DNA of 64,000 nucleotides from Persicaria tinctoria (Eukaryota > Streptophyta > Magnoliopsida > Caryophyllales > Polygonaceae). Every line of letters begins with the position of its first letter. The first letter of the stretch is position 1. Shown one piece after another: positions 1-10,843 of the stretch. The stretch lies in NCBI GenBank assembly GCA_037127255.1, contig JBANSL010000009.1, positions 18,437,475 through 18,501,474 of the forward strand, written 5' to 3'. A model generated the notes under the pieces. That model was not told the DNA's origin. It did not search any database and saw nothing but the letters and a program-made list of their open reading frames with translations. The translations under genes were made by a program, and so were the position numbers.

Positions 1-281
1 CATATTTATATGTACATATATATACTTCGAATATACTTTCATCCATTTCAGGGGATGAGATTGATATATCTTTACCAAGATATGTATAATTCTTACAAGT
101 GCGTCCTCTTCTGGGGATCATGATATTGATTTGTTTCTACCGGGACAACTATATCTCTATGTGTATATCATCTTCAATCACTAAGAAAATGTTGAAAATT
201 GTCTCTTCGAGGACAATATAGATCTCATCTATATATATCCCACTTCTAGGGGATTAAATAATTTTTTTTCATTCCAGAGAA
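1..281. other. AT-rich repeat debris, no gene
   Basis: This stretch has no supported ORF. It is AT-rich and carries spaced GGGGAT/GAGGAC-type words between TATATA runs, a texture I associate with non-coding parts of copia elements read on the minus strand. I cannot assign it to a family. Confidence 0.3.
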
Positions 282-440
282 CACTACAAGAAAAATAATT
301 ATGGGCGACCAAATTGAAAAATTAAGGTGACAAATTTATTTTCGTTGCCCAAACAAACTCTTTCGTGACAAAAATATTTTTAGTCGCCCAAAACATATTC
401 TTTGTGACAAAAAATTAAATTTTTCGCCCAAAAATTAAGC
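282..440. mobile_element. CACTA-type terminal fragment
   Basis: The sequence CACTACAAGAAAAA starts at 282 and is a typical terminus of plant CACTA (En/Spm) elements. It is followed by short subterminal words repeated in both orientations (GGGCGACC, GTGACAAA, TCGCCCAAA). I found no matching opposite end (TTCTTGTAGTG) in the window, so it is a truncated end or an element whose other end is lost. Confidence 0.55.
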
Positions 441-1370
441 AATTGGCCGCTCTAGCTGATCGCTATACATCAATTGCTAAACTAATGCGTCGATCTTGCT
501 TATGCTCCTTGAATCTCTTCTTGATTTGACAAAAACTAACTAATCTAATTATTAACTAATTAAAACGAAACTAACTAATCTAAACTTAAAAGAAATTAGC
601 AAACTAATATTTATCGATGGAACTAAACTTAACTAATCCTAAGCTATCAATTTAACAAAGCAACAACTTAACAGCTACGAAAGCAAAGGAAGAAGAACAC
701 GCAGGCTCGCGGGACAGGATCCGGACACGCAGGGGCGGTGGCTCCTCAGGGCGTGTGAGCGCGGAACGATGCCGGCTTGCTGATGGCGAGAGGTTGCGAT
801 TGAGAGCCTGCGAAGCCGAGCGCGAGAGCTTGGAGTCCGCGGGTGAGATCGCTGGAAGCGAGCGCGCCTCTACAGCGAACGCGAGTGCGAGAGCCGCGAG
901 AGCACCGAGGAGCCCGAGCGCCGAGCGCCGAGGCCTGCGGAGCTTGGTCCGATGTTCCCAAGCGCAGGTGTTGGTGTTCTTGATGCGTCGGCTTGAGTTC
1001 GAGAATGGTGTGGGGCTTGCTTGTTGAAGAACACGGATGAATGGTGATTGTGAATGATGGAGATGACGATGATGAGTGTAATACCGAGAGACTTTAGAAC
1101 CGTATAGTTGTTTTGGGATTGATAATCGAGAACCCTTTAATCCATAAAGGGGTTTCTCAATTCTATTGAATCTGATTTAATTCCAATAGAACTACAATGT
1201 TTAAATAGAAAACCTAAGAACCAATTCTACCGTGCAAGATAGAATTTAGGTTGATAAAGATAGAATTTTAATCCTAAAGATAAATAAATCTAGAAGATAA
1301 AATTTAATCTAAAATCCTAATATATGAAATAATAAAATATGATAATTAAGAAATATAAATAATAAAATAA
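441..1370. other. Intergenic, with a GC-rich island at about 680-1020
   Basis: No supported gene. Positions 441-680 are AT-rich. Positions 680-1020 are strongly GC-rich with CGAG/GCGAG words open in both strands, which makes unrelated 70-90 codon ORFs that look compositional. Positions 1080-1370 are AT-rich with repeated AATCCTAAAGAT-like words. This could be the LTR of the gypsy fragment suggested at 1371-1500, but no boundary is visible. Confidence 0.3.
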
Positions 1371-1500
1371 TTAACGTCGTTTCTTTAACGACTCCCAAGG
1401 TGGAGCCTTCTTCTTCCGCTTGAGGATGACATCATTCTCCTCCATTTGAAATCGACTCGTCATCGAGTCGTCGCCTGGATCAAGATCGTTGTTTGACCCA
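1371..1500 (-). pseudogene. Possible tail of a Ty3/gypsy pol
   Basis: The minus strand reads a short stretch containing DDSMTSRFQMEENDV followed by a basic end and a stop. It resembles the C-terminal pol tail of plant Ty3/gypsy elements just before the polypurine tract, where an 'S-F/R-F-Q-x-x-E-N-D' pattern is common. There is no upstream integrase, and the remaining codons up to 1664 look unrelated. This is a weak, motif-only call. Confidence 0.22.
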
Positions 1501-1931
1501 CAGAAGGTCATCTTAACCTGCATCCCCAACGGACCAACCCAACACCAAAACTTCACACACACAAAAAAAGGCAAAACTAAACAATCACACACACATATCT
1601 GCCGATCGAAAACATATTCAAATTGAATCCAAAATATATTAATCAAAGTGCAGGAGTATATCAAATTAGTGTTGACATCTATGGGTCAACTATATTGGCT
1701 GTTGATATAGGAATAGAAATAGAACATGCGAAGCATATATAATTTGAAAAACAAATTAACTGTATGTTCAACACATGCATGCCATAGTATCACTAATCAA
1801 CTCAAAAATAGCATAGAATAAAACCCGTTATTATGAATCGGAGTGTTGTGTGGAGAGTGAGTGGATGAGTCCGATTGTATGTTTATCAACGGATCTACCC
1901 TATACAATAAGAGACGATCGTGCTGATAACG

Positions 1932-2165
1932 TGTTATAATATGTATAAGAATAAGAGAGTATAGAGAGGGAGAGAAAAGGGAGAATAGATCTCTATTGCT
2001 TGTGTGTTCCTCAAAGGAGAAGTACAAAGTCTTATATAAGCATAAGGCATACATGGAGAGAGTTAGAAAGGATAATCCATAAATTTGAGACCTTTGGTTT
2101 TCCACCATGTGGGGGTTATGGAGAGGTGAAACATCACAAGATAATAACTAGCTAGTGTTATAACA
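1932..2165 (-). mobile_element. Copia LTR remnant (5' LTR type), minus orientation
   Basis: Read on the minus strand, this begins TGTTATAACAC at 2165 and ends ATTATAACA at 1932, with a TATA box (TATATAAG, near 2030) inside. The next bases, 1916-1931, read CGTTATCAGCACGA, the internal-tRNA-Met type primer-binding site used by some plant copia elements. So this is a 5' LTR plus leader whose body is missing. It shares order and words (TTGTGTGTTC, AGGTGAAACATC, AACTAG) with the LTR at 5621-5885. Confidence 0.55.
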
Positions 2166-2551
2166 CTTTAGTTAATTTGTTAAACAAATATTTCCAGTGG
2201 CATTTTCATATGATATCATTTAGTAACTTGATACCCTCTAGAAGGGTATTCCAAGAGGAAATAAATTTTGTTGAAGTGGTTGATGTGCCTATGGGTGAGA
2301 GTCCTAATTTGGATGTTTAAATTGTTCTTGGATTTCCCCGTGCATCTAAATCACTTTCCACTCTGGAGACATTAAATATAGGGTCTTATTATTTACATGA
2401 TGAATTTTTCACCATTTACACGGATTTGGAACCGCGGATTCGCAGTACGCAGTTACGGGTGTTTTTTTTTTTAATTTCCTTTCTTCTTCTTCTTCTCAAA
2501 CACACCAAGTCCTCCGTTCCCTTTCAAACTCCCTGCGTCGCTACAGTCGAT

Positions 2552-2768
2552 TTGATGAAATTCCTCTGTTTCCTTAAATCCACCGGTTCGATGCACTTCA
2601 GCAAGGGTTCGATTTTGATGTCCGATTTGAATGATGCAATTCCTCCGTTTCCTTCCAAATCCACCGGTTCGATTCGCTGCAGCAAGGGTTCGATTTTGAG
2701 GTCCGATTTGAATGATGCAATTCCTCCGATTCCTTCCAAATCCGCCGGTTCGATTCGCTGGAGCAAGG
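2552..2768. repeat. Tandem repeat, about 80-bp unit, 2.7 copies
   Basis: Units start near 2559, 2636 and 2717 (periods about 78 and 81). Each carries AATTCCTC(C/T)G..TTCC, a CCACCGGTTCGAT or CCGCCGGTTCGAT block, and AGCAAGGGTTCGATTTTGA. Weaker decayed copies of the TTCGATTTTGAGGT part continue to about 2890. Confidence 0.8.
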
Positions 2769-3264
2769 GTTAGATTTGGAGAGCGATTTTTGAGTTTCGA
2801 TTAGAAGAAGGGCTTCGATTTTGAGGTTTAATTTGAAGAATTGCTTCAATTTGTCATGCCCAAGGCTTCGATTTTGAGGTTCGATTTGAAAAATTGCTGC
2901 AATTTGCCATGCACAGGGCTTTGATCTGGAAGGCGTTGTTCTTAGAGGAGGAGGAAGAAGCGGCCAGAGATGAGGCTACCGGTAGATTTGAAAGCCGGTC
3001 TTAAGCTGTAATCCGCGAACGTCATTGTTTCCATTGTATATATAGAAGCCGCGCGTATCTGGAAGCCGACCTTAGACTACCGGCGGATTTGGAAGCCGCG
3101 CGTGACGACGGGGCTACTGGCGGGAGGAGAGGCGGAAGGAGAGGAAGAAGGAGGAGATGAGGCCGTAATCTGGGAACGTCATTGTTGAGTTGGAGAGAGA
3201 GATGGCCGAGCACCCTTAATCCTCGAGCGCGGATCTACTTTTTCAACCACGAAATCGTAATACG

Positions 3265-3388
3265 CGGTTGTAAATACTTTCCGTGTAAAAGGCGTTAGAC
3301 GCAATTCTGTTAAATATATTATGGAGCGGTTGTAAATACTTTCCGTGTAAAAGGCGTTAGACGCAATTCTGTTAAATATATTATGGAG
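3265..3388. repeat. Tandem duplication of a 62-bp unit
   Basis: Two essentially identical 62-bp copies, 3265-3326 and 3327-3388, each running from CGGTTGTAAATACTTTCC to AATATATTATGGAG. Confidence 0.9.
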
Positions 3389-3608
3389 TGATGGATCCTT
3401 TGAAAACTTGTACACATTTCATGGAGAAAAGCAAATAAGCATTTGAATGAGAAAACAACGTACTACTATAACATATATTTAATTTATATTTTTACTGCGA
3501 CATAAGCACACAACTATTAACAATATGTGTACATATAAGTGTACACTTTAGGTGGGTAGATTTAAAGATAAACATGTTTGGAAAAAGATCGATGCATAGA
3601 ATTGTTTC

Positions 3609-5576
3609 TTAAGGCCACCTATTGCTAATCCTAGCATGTAATCCATACTTGGTTTGAAGGATAACCGAATAGATTGGAACAACCTTTTGCTCCTTGAGAA
3701 CTTGGACATTGTAGTTGTGCAAAATGGTCGCAATGACTGACTTTATTTGGATCATAGCTACCTCTCTCCCTAGGCATATCCGAGGGCCTGCGTTAAAGGT
3801 GAAGAACTTGTGAAACGGTTCATGTTTGAGTCCTCCTTCCTTAGTAATCCACCTCTCAGGCTTGAATTCCGCACAATCTTCTCCCCAAATAGTCTTCATC
3901 CTCGCCATGACGTAGAGGGGATGGATGACTATAGTCGAGTTAGGGTTCACTTCATGGCCACTTGGAAGCACAGCAGGCTCACGTGGGGCTCTAGTTTGGA
4001 ATGGCACGGGAGGATACAACCTTAGTGTTTTGCAAACTGTTGCGTGTAGGTAGACGAGCTTGGATATCTCTTCTGGGGTGAACACATGATGCTTCTCTCT
4101 CGCATCATATGAGATGCTTTCAACAACCTCGGCTTTGATTTTGGTCTCAATGGATGGGTGTTGAGATAGAAGCCAAAAGAACCAGGTCAAGGCTGTGGCG
4201 GTAGTGTCTTTCCCAGCTAACATGAGGCTAAGGAGACTACCCTTGAGGACCTCGTCACCTTCTCCCAAGCGGTAGAGCTCATCCTCCATCAAGTATGTTG
4301 TTAGCATGTCATTGAACTTCTCGTCTCCCCGGTTAGTTGAAGCTCGCAAGTCGAATTCATCATGCTTAGTCGACACGATCTTGGTCGAGAATTTGTTTAG
4401 GAAATCTTTGGCTTTCTTGAGAGCCTTCTCATGCCCGATTCCTAATATCCTTTGAAGCTTCCAATAGGGTTCGGGTAGGCAATGACGCATCCATACACTT
4501 TCCATAGCACTATTCATGGCCTATCACACATTGAAACACACCATACTTAGCTTTGATATGATGCATATCAATCTTATTTTACCAATTTATATTTTATATA
4601 ACTTGCAAGGAGATAGATATCAATACCAAACGGGCCCACATATTTACGTTATTGAAAGTTATAACACAATTTATTAATTATTGCCCGAACATTTTTTTTT
4701 TTATGTTTTAGAGATATTCACAAATGTTAAGAAACATACTAGCTAGCTATAAAGTTTGTAGTAATTATAAATCATAATTAAAGAGGGCTTTTAAAATTCC
4801 TTTATTAAAACAATGCAGATAGATCTTTCTTAAAACACACTATAAAGCTTGTCTACATATGATCTATTATCTTTATCCAGTAATACAGTATGCATGAAAT
4901 ACGAAGTGATGGAAGGAAATTGTACCTTTGTCATAGCTATTGGAGGCCACTCCAAGGAAAGGCTCTTAGGATCGTACGCAACAATCAACCTATGTGTCAA
5001 ATCATAAGTGTACCGAGAGAAGAGATCCTGCAGGTTAACCAGTCCGTCATCACGGCCTCCTAGAGAACCACCGCCGGCAACATGATCAAGAACCACCATA
5101 ACTCCCTTCTCCGCCTTCTCAAACGCTAGCCTGGTCAAGCACTCGTTGAACTCCTTGTGATTAAAGAAAGACCTATGAATCTTCCTATGTGCCACCCATT
5201 CCTTGGCGTCCAAGTTAAAGTACCCATCTCCGAACACATCGAAGATCTCTCTTGACTTGGGCCCCCTAGGGAAGTTCGAGAATCGTGTGCTTGACGTGTA
5301 TTGTACGTTGGCTGGGTCCATGGAGAGCAACAAGTTAAGGTTTGAGAACCATGGACCCTTGAACATGAATGTGGGTTGGCCCGTCTCGTTTGCGACCACT
5401 GTCAGCCAATCCAATATGTTGTTGAAGTTGGCCAATAGGGCTGGAATCATCCCGACCACCGGCCAGTTCCAAGGGATTCCATTTTTGTTTCCAAGTGGAG
5501 AAAAAGGGAGGATGAGGAGGAGGATTAGGGCAAGGAAGAAGATGGCAATGGAGAAAATTGCTATTAGGGCATCCAT
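3609..5576 (-). CDS. Cytochrome P450, CYP86 clan, CYP96-like; ExxR Glu is Lys
   Basis: Two exons, 5576-4926 and 4520-3609, are joined across a 405-bp GT-AG intron (AAAG|GTAC ... ATAG|GCC). The product is about 520 residues, the usual P450 length. In order it has an N-terminal hydrophobic anchor (about residues 5-26), a Pro-rich hinge (IPWNWPVVG), the I-helix oxygen-binding motif AGKDTT, the FKPERW region, and the haem-binding loop FNAGPRICLG with its Cys ligand. Sequence style (IPWNWP start, TLRLYPPVPFQTR, LGREVAMIQIKSV) matches CYP86-clan fatty acid or alkane hydroxylases, closest by eye to CYP96A, which are ER-membrane enzymes of cuticular wax synthesis. The near-invariant Glu of the K-helix ExxR is Lys (AAA, 4029-4031), so haem incorporation may fail. 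Everything else is open, so this is either a recent non-functional allele or a sequence error. The upstream region is an LTR (see 5621-5885). Confidence 0.85.
4521..4925 (-). other. P450 intron
   Basis: The GT-AG intron falls between Lys217 (exon 1) and Ala218. Joining there restores the family's normal spacing between the mid-region and the following YW/WKLQ block. Reading through the donor instead gives about 30 unrelated residues and then a stop. Confidence 0.8.
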
Positions 5577-5622
5577 TCTTATTGTAGTTGGGTTGTGTGA
5601 GATCAGTCAATGGATATAGTAG

Positions 5623-5726
<104 letters not shown>

Positions 5727-5786
5727 ATAACAATGAGAAAGAAGATCAACTTAATACTTGTGTGTTCTCAAGTGAACATACAAAGG

Positions 5787-5796
5787 CCTTATATAG
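5787..5796 (-). promoter_or_regulatory. TATA box in the LTR, pointing at the P450
   Basis: The minus strand reads CCTATATAAGG here, a strong plant TATA box within the copia LTR. It is about 210 bp upstream of the P450 ATG with only LTR sequence and the (TA)n tract between. The equivalent position in the LTR at 1932-2165 also carries TATATAAG. Use as the P450 promoter is inferred. Confidence 0.5.
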
Positions 5797-5993
5797 GCAA
5801 TGTAGGAACAGCTAAGTAAATAAGGCTATAATGGTAGGAGTTGTAGGAGGTGAAACATCCACTACAATAACTAGTTATCATAACACTCCCCTTGGATGTG
5901 CACCTCATAGTCTACGTATTGCCTCGTTAAAAACCTTGTCTGGAAAAACCCATGTGGGACAAAAATCAAGATCAAGGGAAAAAGAGTACAATG

Positions 5994-7228
5994 CTAGTGT
6001 ACACTACGCTCCCTCTCAACATTGCAGACATCCTTCAAACAACGCATCCCCATGTCGTGTACGAGTCGCTTGAATGTCGTTGTAGGCAAATCTTTAGTGA
6101 ACAAATCTGCCAAATTTTCACTCGATGCAATCTTCCGGACATCAATCTTGCCTTCAACTTGGAGTTCATGAGTGGAGAATAATTTAGGGGATATATGCTT
6201 CGTCTTATCACCCTTAATGTACCCTTCTTTGATTTGGGCGATGCACGCTGCATTGTCTTCATACAACACTGTCGGGTGTTTTGCAACTGACTCTAACCCG
6301 CATGATTCTTTGACATGTTGGACAAGTGATCTGAGCCACACACTTTCTCTTCCAGCTTCATATAATGCGATAAGCTCTGCGTGATTTGATGACGTGGCTA
6401 CAAGTGACTGCTTTGTTGAACGCCATGACATAGCAGTCCCACCAAACATGAATAAGTACCCTGTTTGCGAGATAGCCTTATGAGGATCAGACAAATAACC
6501 TGCATCAGAATAGCCAACTAATTCTGCACCCTGGTTTCCTTTGGATCTTTCAAAATACAATCCAATCTCACTAGTTCCACGTAAATAGCGCAGAATGTGC
6601 TTGACACCATTCCAATGTCTCTTTGTTGGTGTTGAGCTATATCTTGCTAGTAGATTAACTGCAAAAGCTATATCCGGTTGGGTGTTCGTAGCAAGATACA
6701 TAAGCGCACCAACTGCACTGAGATATGGTACTTCAGGACCTAATATCTCTTCATTGTTAACTCGAGGACGAAAGGGGTCCTTGTCGACATCAAGTGATCG
6801 TACAACCATAGGTGTACTCAATGGAGATGCTTTGTCCATGTTAAAGCGTTTTAGGACCTTTTCAACATAAGTTGACTGATGAATGAAAATTCCATCTCTT
6901 GTATGCTCGAACTGCAGGCCGAGGCAATACTTGGTTGTTCCGAGGTCTTTCATTTCAAATTCCCTTTTCATGTAATTAACTGTTTGTTGAATCTCTTCCG
7001 GAGTCCCGATAATGTTTAGGTCATCAACATAAACTGCTATAATTACATAACCCGACTTTGTTCTCTTTATAAAGACACAAGGGCTTAGTTGATTATTTAT
7101 AAAGCCATGTCTTATTAGGAACTCACTAAGGCGGTTATACCACATACGACCTGATTGCTTTAACCCACATAGAAAAATAAGTCTAGCTCTCAAACGAGGT
7201 AAGACAGGAGCAGAAGGTATCTGTTGTG
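5994..7228 (-). pseudogene. Copia A: RT C-terminus and RNase H
   Basis: One open frame covers the second half of a Ty1/copia reverse transcriptase (GLKQSGRMWY, catalytic AVYVDDL) and RNase H (GYSDAGYLSDP, WRSTKQSLVATSSNHAE, YEDNAACIAQ). It ends at a stop just before a polypurine tract and 3' LTR. The 5' side is cut at 7229-7233, the target site of copia B, and the residues just before GLKQSG no longer look like copia RT, so it was already damaged. The rest of this element is not to the right of copia B. Confidence 0.85.
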
Positions 7229-7233
7229 TTGAT

Positions 7234-7575
7234 ATGGAGAATATCATGCTTCTTATTCTTCATACCATTCCTTGTTATTTCTTATGTCACATTTCCCTTA
7301 TGTCATTTTACCTTAAGGTGGGCTTGTTTTGTAATAAAGTGACAAGTTTCCCATGTGACTAGCACATGACTTGCCACATATATAAACCTTGATGGAACCG
7401 TTCCTAAAGTAGGGTTTTGGGATTGGTGAGAAATGATGAGTGGCGGCATTGATGCCCCCTTTGCATATTCTATTTTGGTCTTCAAATCTGATCAAGAACA
7501 TTGATTGTTCTTGTTGTTATTGATGCTTTGCTTCTTATTCTGCCGCTAGATCAGTAACTATTTCATTGTTTTTCA
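7234..7575 (+). repeat. 5' LTR of copia B (342 bp)
   Basis: It begins TATGGAGAATATCATGC and ends ATTGTTTTTCA, immediately before the PBS. It matches 16204-16552 along its length, with scattered differences and small indels. Confidence 0.92.
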
Positions 7576-7590
7576 TGGTATCAGAGCTTG
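7576..7590 (+). other. Primer-binding site of copia B (initiator tRNA-Met)
   Basis: TGGTATCAGAGCTTG directly abuts the 5' LTR. TGGTATCAGAGC is complementary to the 3' end of plant initiator tRNA-Met. Confidence 0.85.
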
Positions 7591-7690
7591 CAGGTCGTTC
7601 TTGGAGTAAATACCTTGCTTAGCTTGTTGGGAAGAATTTATGTTCAGTACTGGAAATAGTATTGAATTTGCAGAAAGATTAGCTGAAGAC

Positions 7691-8800
7691 ATGGCTACTC
7701 AAAGTAACCTCAGTGACCCTCTTTTCTTGTCAAACTATGATCACCCTGGAGCACAGCTTGTGGCTGCTCCTTTTGATGGATATCTAACTACATGACTTGG
7801 AGTCGTGGAGTAATGATGACTCTTGGAGCCAAATGTAAACTTGGTTTTATTAATGGTTCATGTGCTAAGCCTGCAGCAGGATCTGTTGATTTGGAAAGGT
7901 GGATTAGGGCCGATTTTATGGTCAGTTGTTGGTTATTAAATTCCATGACTAAGACTGTTGCAGAGGGTTTCATGTTTGTTGATTCATCTAAATGTCTATG
8001 GGATGAGATTGTGGAACGTTTTGGGCAGTCTAATGCTCATCTCACATTTTAGATTAAGAAAAGATTGGCCAATGTTGTGCAGGGATCTATGAATCTGGTT
8101 GATCTATACAATGTTTTCAAGAGAGGATGGGATGAATTGCGGGTACTGGAGAGTTTGCCAGAGTGCAATTGTGGAGCCTTTAGTGCGTGCACATGTGATC
8201 TTAAGAGGAAATTTGTGGAGATTGAGTCTAGAAATAGAGTCATGCAGTTTCTTGTAAGCTTGAATGACAATTTTGATGCAGCCAGGAATTCTATTTTGGC
8301 TACTAACTTACCTTCTATAGGCAAGGCTTATTACATCCTGCAATAGGTACAAAGGGGTAATGAGGCTTCTAATTGGACATCTGGATCACAAATTATGCCT
8401 ACAGATTCAAGTGCTATGGTGGCAAATAGAGGTGGTAATTCTTATGGCCGGTGGTAATTCTTATGGTAACTCTTACAATCGCATCAATGTCTCAAACTCA
8501 AGCAATCAGCCATTCAAGAAGGAATGAAAGGACTGGAGAGAGATCAAAAGGATAAAACAGAACTCCACTTGTACTCATTGTAATCAGAAGGGACACACAG
8601 CTGACCAGTGTTTTAAATTTTCATGGGGTGCTTGATTGGTTTAGAGAATTGAAGGAGAAAGAAAGGAAGAATGCAGGGTCCAGAAGTTCTGCAAATGCTG
8701 CAGGGTCCATGAATTCTTCTGTGCAGGGATCTCTTTTGGATGATGAAGCAGCTGAAGGGCAATTAGATTATGCTATGGTTAATGATGTATACTAAGAGAT
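7691..8800 (+). pseudogene. Copia B gag, broken
   Basis: From the ATG at 7691 the frame reads DPLFLSNYDHPGAQLV, a typical copia gag start, then hits stops and shifts frame near 7790. The gag core follows (LGAKCKLGFINGSC, LERWIRADFMVSCWLLNSM, SLWDEIVERFGQ-type residues) with a stop near 8050, then ANVVQGSMNLVDLYNVF and VMQFLVSLNDNFDAARNSIL up to 8346. A CCHC zinc knuckle (CTHCNQKGHTADQC) is readable near 8569-8610. At least two frameshifts and several stops make it non-functional. Confidence 0.8.
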
Positions 8801-9740
8801 CTTGAAGAAAATGATAGGCAAAGGCACAACTGAGAGAAGCACTGGGTCTTATGCCAATTTTGCAGGTAATATCCTTCTTAATAATGCTAAGGTTTTATTG
8901 AAGGAAGAAGTATCAATTGAGTGGATTGTTGTTGTGAGCCTAATTTGCCATGTTTTACACTTACTTTTATATCGATTTCTGCATGCATTTCATACATTTG
9001 GGTTAGAATAGTACATAATTTGTGTAGTTTATGGTTATTTGCAATATATGGAGGTCTACACAAGTTTTTGTTATATTTCGCAGAAATCAGACGCACTTTT
9101 GAGCTTAAAGCAAAGTCATGAAGAAGCTAAGAATGGTGCATCTGGAGGAAATCCAACTTTTCACCATTCATCATTCTGAATCTAGCTTTTATGTCTTCAT
9201 GAGAGTTGTAGCCCTCAAAAAGAGCTTTTCAACGCATGATCATATGTGTCAATCGGACGAACGAGGACTCAGGAAAGTGCGTTTCAAGAACGAAGCAGAA
9301 TGCTGAAAGACGACAAAATTAAGTACTCGATGTCGACCAATTTACTCGACATTTGCTCCAGAGGACGAGATCGAGCACGAGCTGAGCATAGGACCACTCG
9401 AGACAACAAATCCTACTCGACATCGAGGAGTTTGGTCGACGTCGAGGACATTCCAGAAGCAGTCCGAGATCGAGGAGAAATCCGATTGAGAGGAGTTACT
9501 TGCAAGCCAAGATTCGAGATATTCTATCAAGATACATCAAGTTCTGTCAAGAGAAGGAAGATCTATCCACATTAGTCCTATTTTCTTTTAGATATAATTA
9601 TTTTATTTCCAAATTTAATCATTAAGCTCTAGATAGATAAATTTAGATTAGATAGATATTTCTTTCCTAGATTAGCTAATGAATGAAGCCTATAAATAAA
9701 CCCCTAGGGCTGAGTTTTATTCATTCAATGCTAGTTCCAA

Positions 9741-9754
9741 TTACACACACACAC

Positions 9755-9788
<34 letters not shown>
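9741..9788. repeat. (AC)n/(GA)n microsatellite in the solo LTR
   Basis: A short ACACAC run is followed by about 18 GA dinucleotides, ending in AGAGAGGG. It lies near the inferred transcribed part of the solo LTR. The corresponding place in the other two LTRs has no such run. Confidence 0.9.
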
Positions 9789-9791
<3 letters not shown>

Positions 9792-9925
9792 GGAGGCCGA
9801 TTGAGGTTAGAGAAGTGAGAGCGGAATTTGGCTTCGATTGGTTGTAAGTTTTCCTTTAGTTTATTTAATGCAATTTAGTTTCTTTTTGTTATTGATGTCT
9901 TTCTTGATGATGAAGAGCGAGTAGT

Positions 9926-10233
9926 CACCCAACTTCTAGGGTCGGGGTGAGCCCAACGGTAGCCATGTGAGGTGATGCGGTAAAGGTACAATCTTTTGAT
10001 GCGATTTCGTCTTCTATCCCTACGAGCATGATTCTTTTGCGAAAGTTGAAGGTGATCCTTGTTTATGTTATTGAAGCGACACCCAACTTCTAGGGTCGGG
10101 GTGAGCCCAACGGTAGCCATGTGAGGTGATGCGGTAAAGGTACAATCTTTTGATGCGATTTCGTCTTCTATCCCTACGAGCATGATTCTTTTGTGAAAGT
10201 TGAAGGTGATCCTTGTTTATGTTATTGAAGCGA
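9926..10233. repeat. Tandem duplication, 154-bp unit, inside the solo LTR
   Basis: Two near-identical copies, 9926-10079 and 10080-10233, run from CACCCAACTTCTAGGGTCGG to GTTATTGAAGCGA. The LTRs at 42081 and 49493 have this block only once (CACCCACTTCTGGGGCTGG...), so the duplication is specific to this copy. Confidence 0.92.
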
Positions 10234-10843
10234 AAGTGGTCTTAATACAACTTGGATTAATTATGTGAAAAAGGGTTAGTAACAATTAGGGTTTATGCAA
10301 AAGCCTCTATATTCCTACTTGTTAATAACAAAAGTTATTTGATGAAAAGCATAATCTTTTATGCCTTTATGTGTTATTTTGCATGGTTATCGTTGTTGTG
10401 TTGATGCCCTGATCTTGGAAGTCTTTTATTTTATTGATTCTATTTCATCGAATTCCGTGTTATGTGTTGCAAAAAGCTTCGAGTTTTAGTTTCTGTTGTT
10501 AGTCGATTTCGAGCAGTTTTGGTCGACGTTGAGGAGCTTTGTCGACGTCGAGTTGAGTTTGTCGAGGTCGAGTTCTCTTGTTCGGTTTTGCTTCGTTTTC
10601 TGTTGTTTTGCTTTCTGTTTTGGTCGACAGTGTTGTCGAAGTCGAGTACCTTACTCGAAGTCGAGGACTCTTCTGTTCAAATTCGTGCTGAGTTCTGGAA
10701 CTGAAAAGGTGGGCGCTGACACGCTTCCTCGTGGATCGATCCTGACTACGTTCTACTACAACGGGAGGAAGTCTTGTATTTATTTGATGAGACAGGGAGT
10801 CGAATTTGGAATTTATATTTCATACTTGATTTTCCTCCTAACA

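Larger units (their letters stand above)
2166..3608. other. Non-coding repeat-rich spacer downstream of the P450
   Basis: No supported gene. The stretch contains the tandem repeats at 2552-2768 and 3265-3388, related copies of a GAGGCCGTAATC..AACGTCATTGTT block near 3005 and 3165, and purine-rich runs around 2945 and 3125. Small ORFs in it follow the repeats on both strands. The P450 polyadenylation region must lie below 3609. Confidence 0.4.
8930..10843 (+). mobile_element. Gypsy (Athila-type) solo LTR, TSD ATTGT
   Basis: The sequence runs from TGTTGTGAGCC to TTTTCCTCCTAACA (1,914 bp), flanked by ATTGT at 8925-8929 and 10844-10848. It is related along its length to the LTRs at 42081-44384 and 49493-51698 (same ends, GTAGTCACCCAACTTCT block, GGGAGGAAGTCTTGTATTTA block, TCGANNTCGA boxes), but is clearly more diverged. 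There is no internal region, so it arose by LTR-LTR recombination after inserting between the gag and protease of copia B. Confidence 0.92.

Noticed and set aside
746..1027. Overlapping 71- and 90-codon ORFs on opposite strands in the GC-rich island
   Set aside because: Both strands are open because of CGAG-rich composition, and neither shows a family motif or gene structure.
2426..2849. ORFs of 80-115 codons with repeated SIR-S-KGSIL-like units
   Set aside because: They follow the tandem DNA repeat on both strands, with no domain and no splice or promoter support.
8930..10843. Reading this as host DNA between two copia halves
   Set aside because: An exact ATTGT TSD and end-to-end relation to the gypsy LTRs at 42081 and 49493 show it is a solo LTR.
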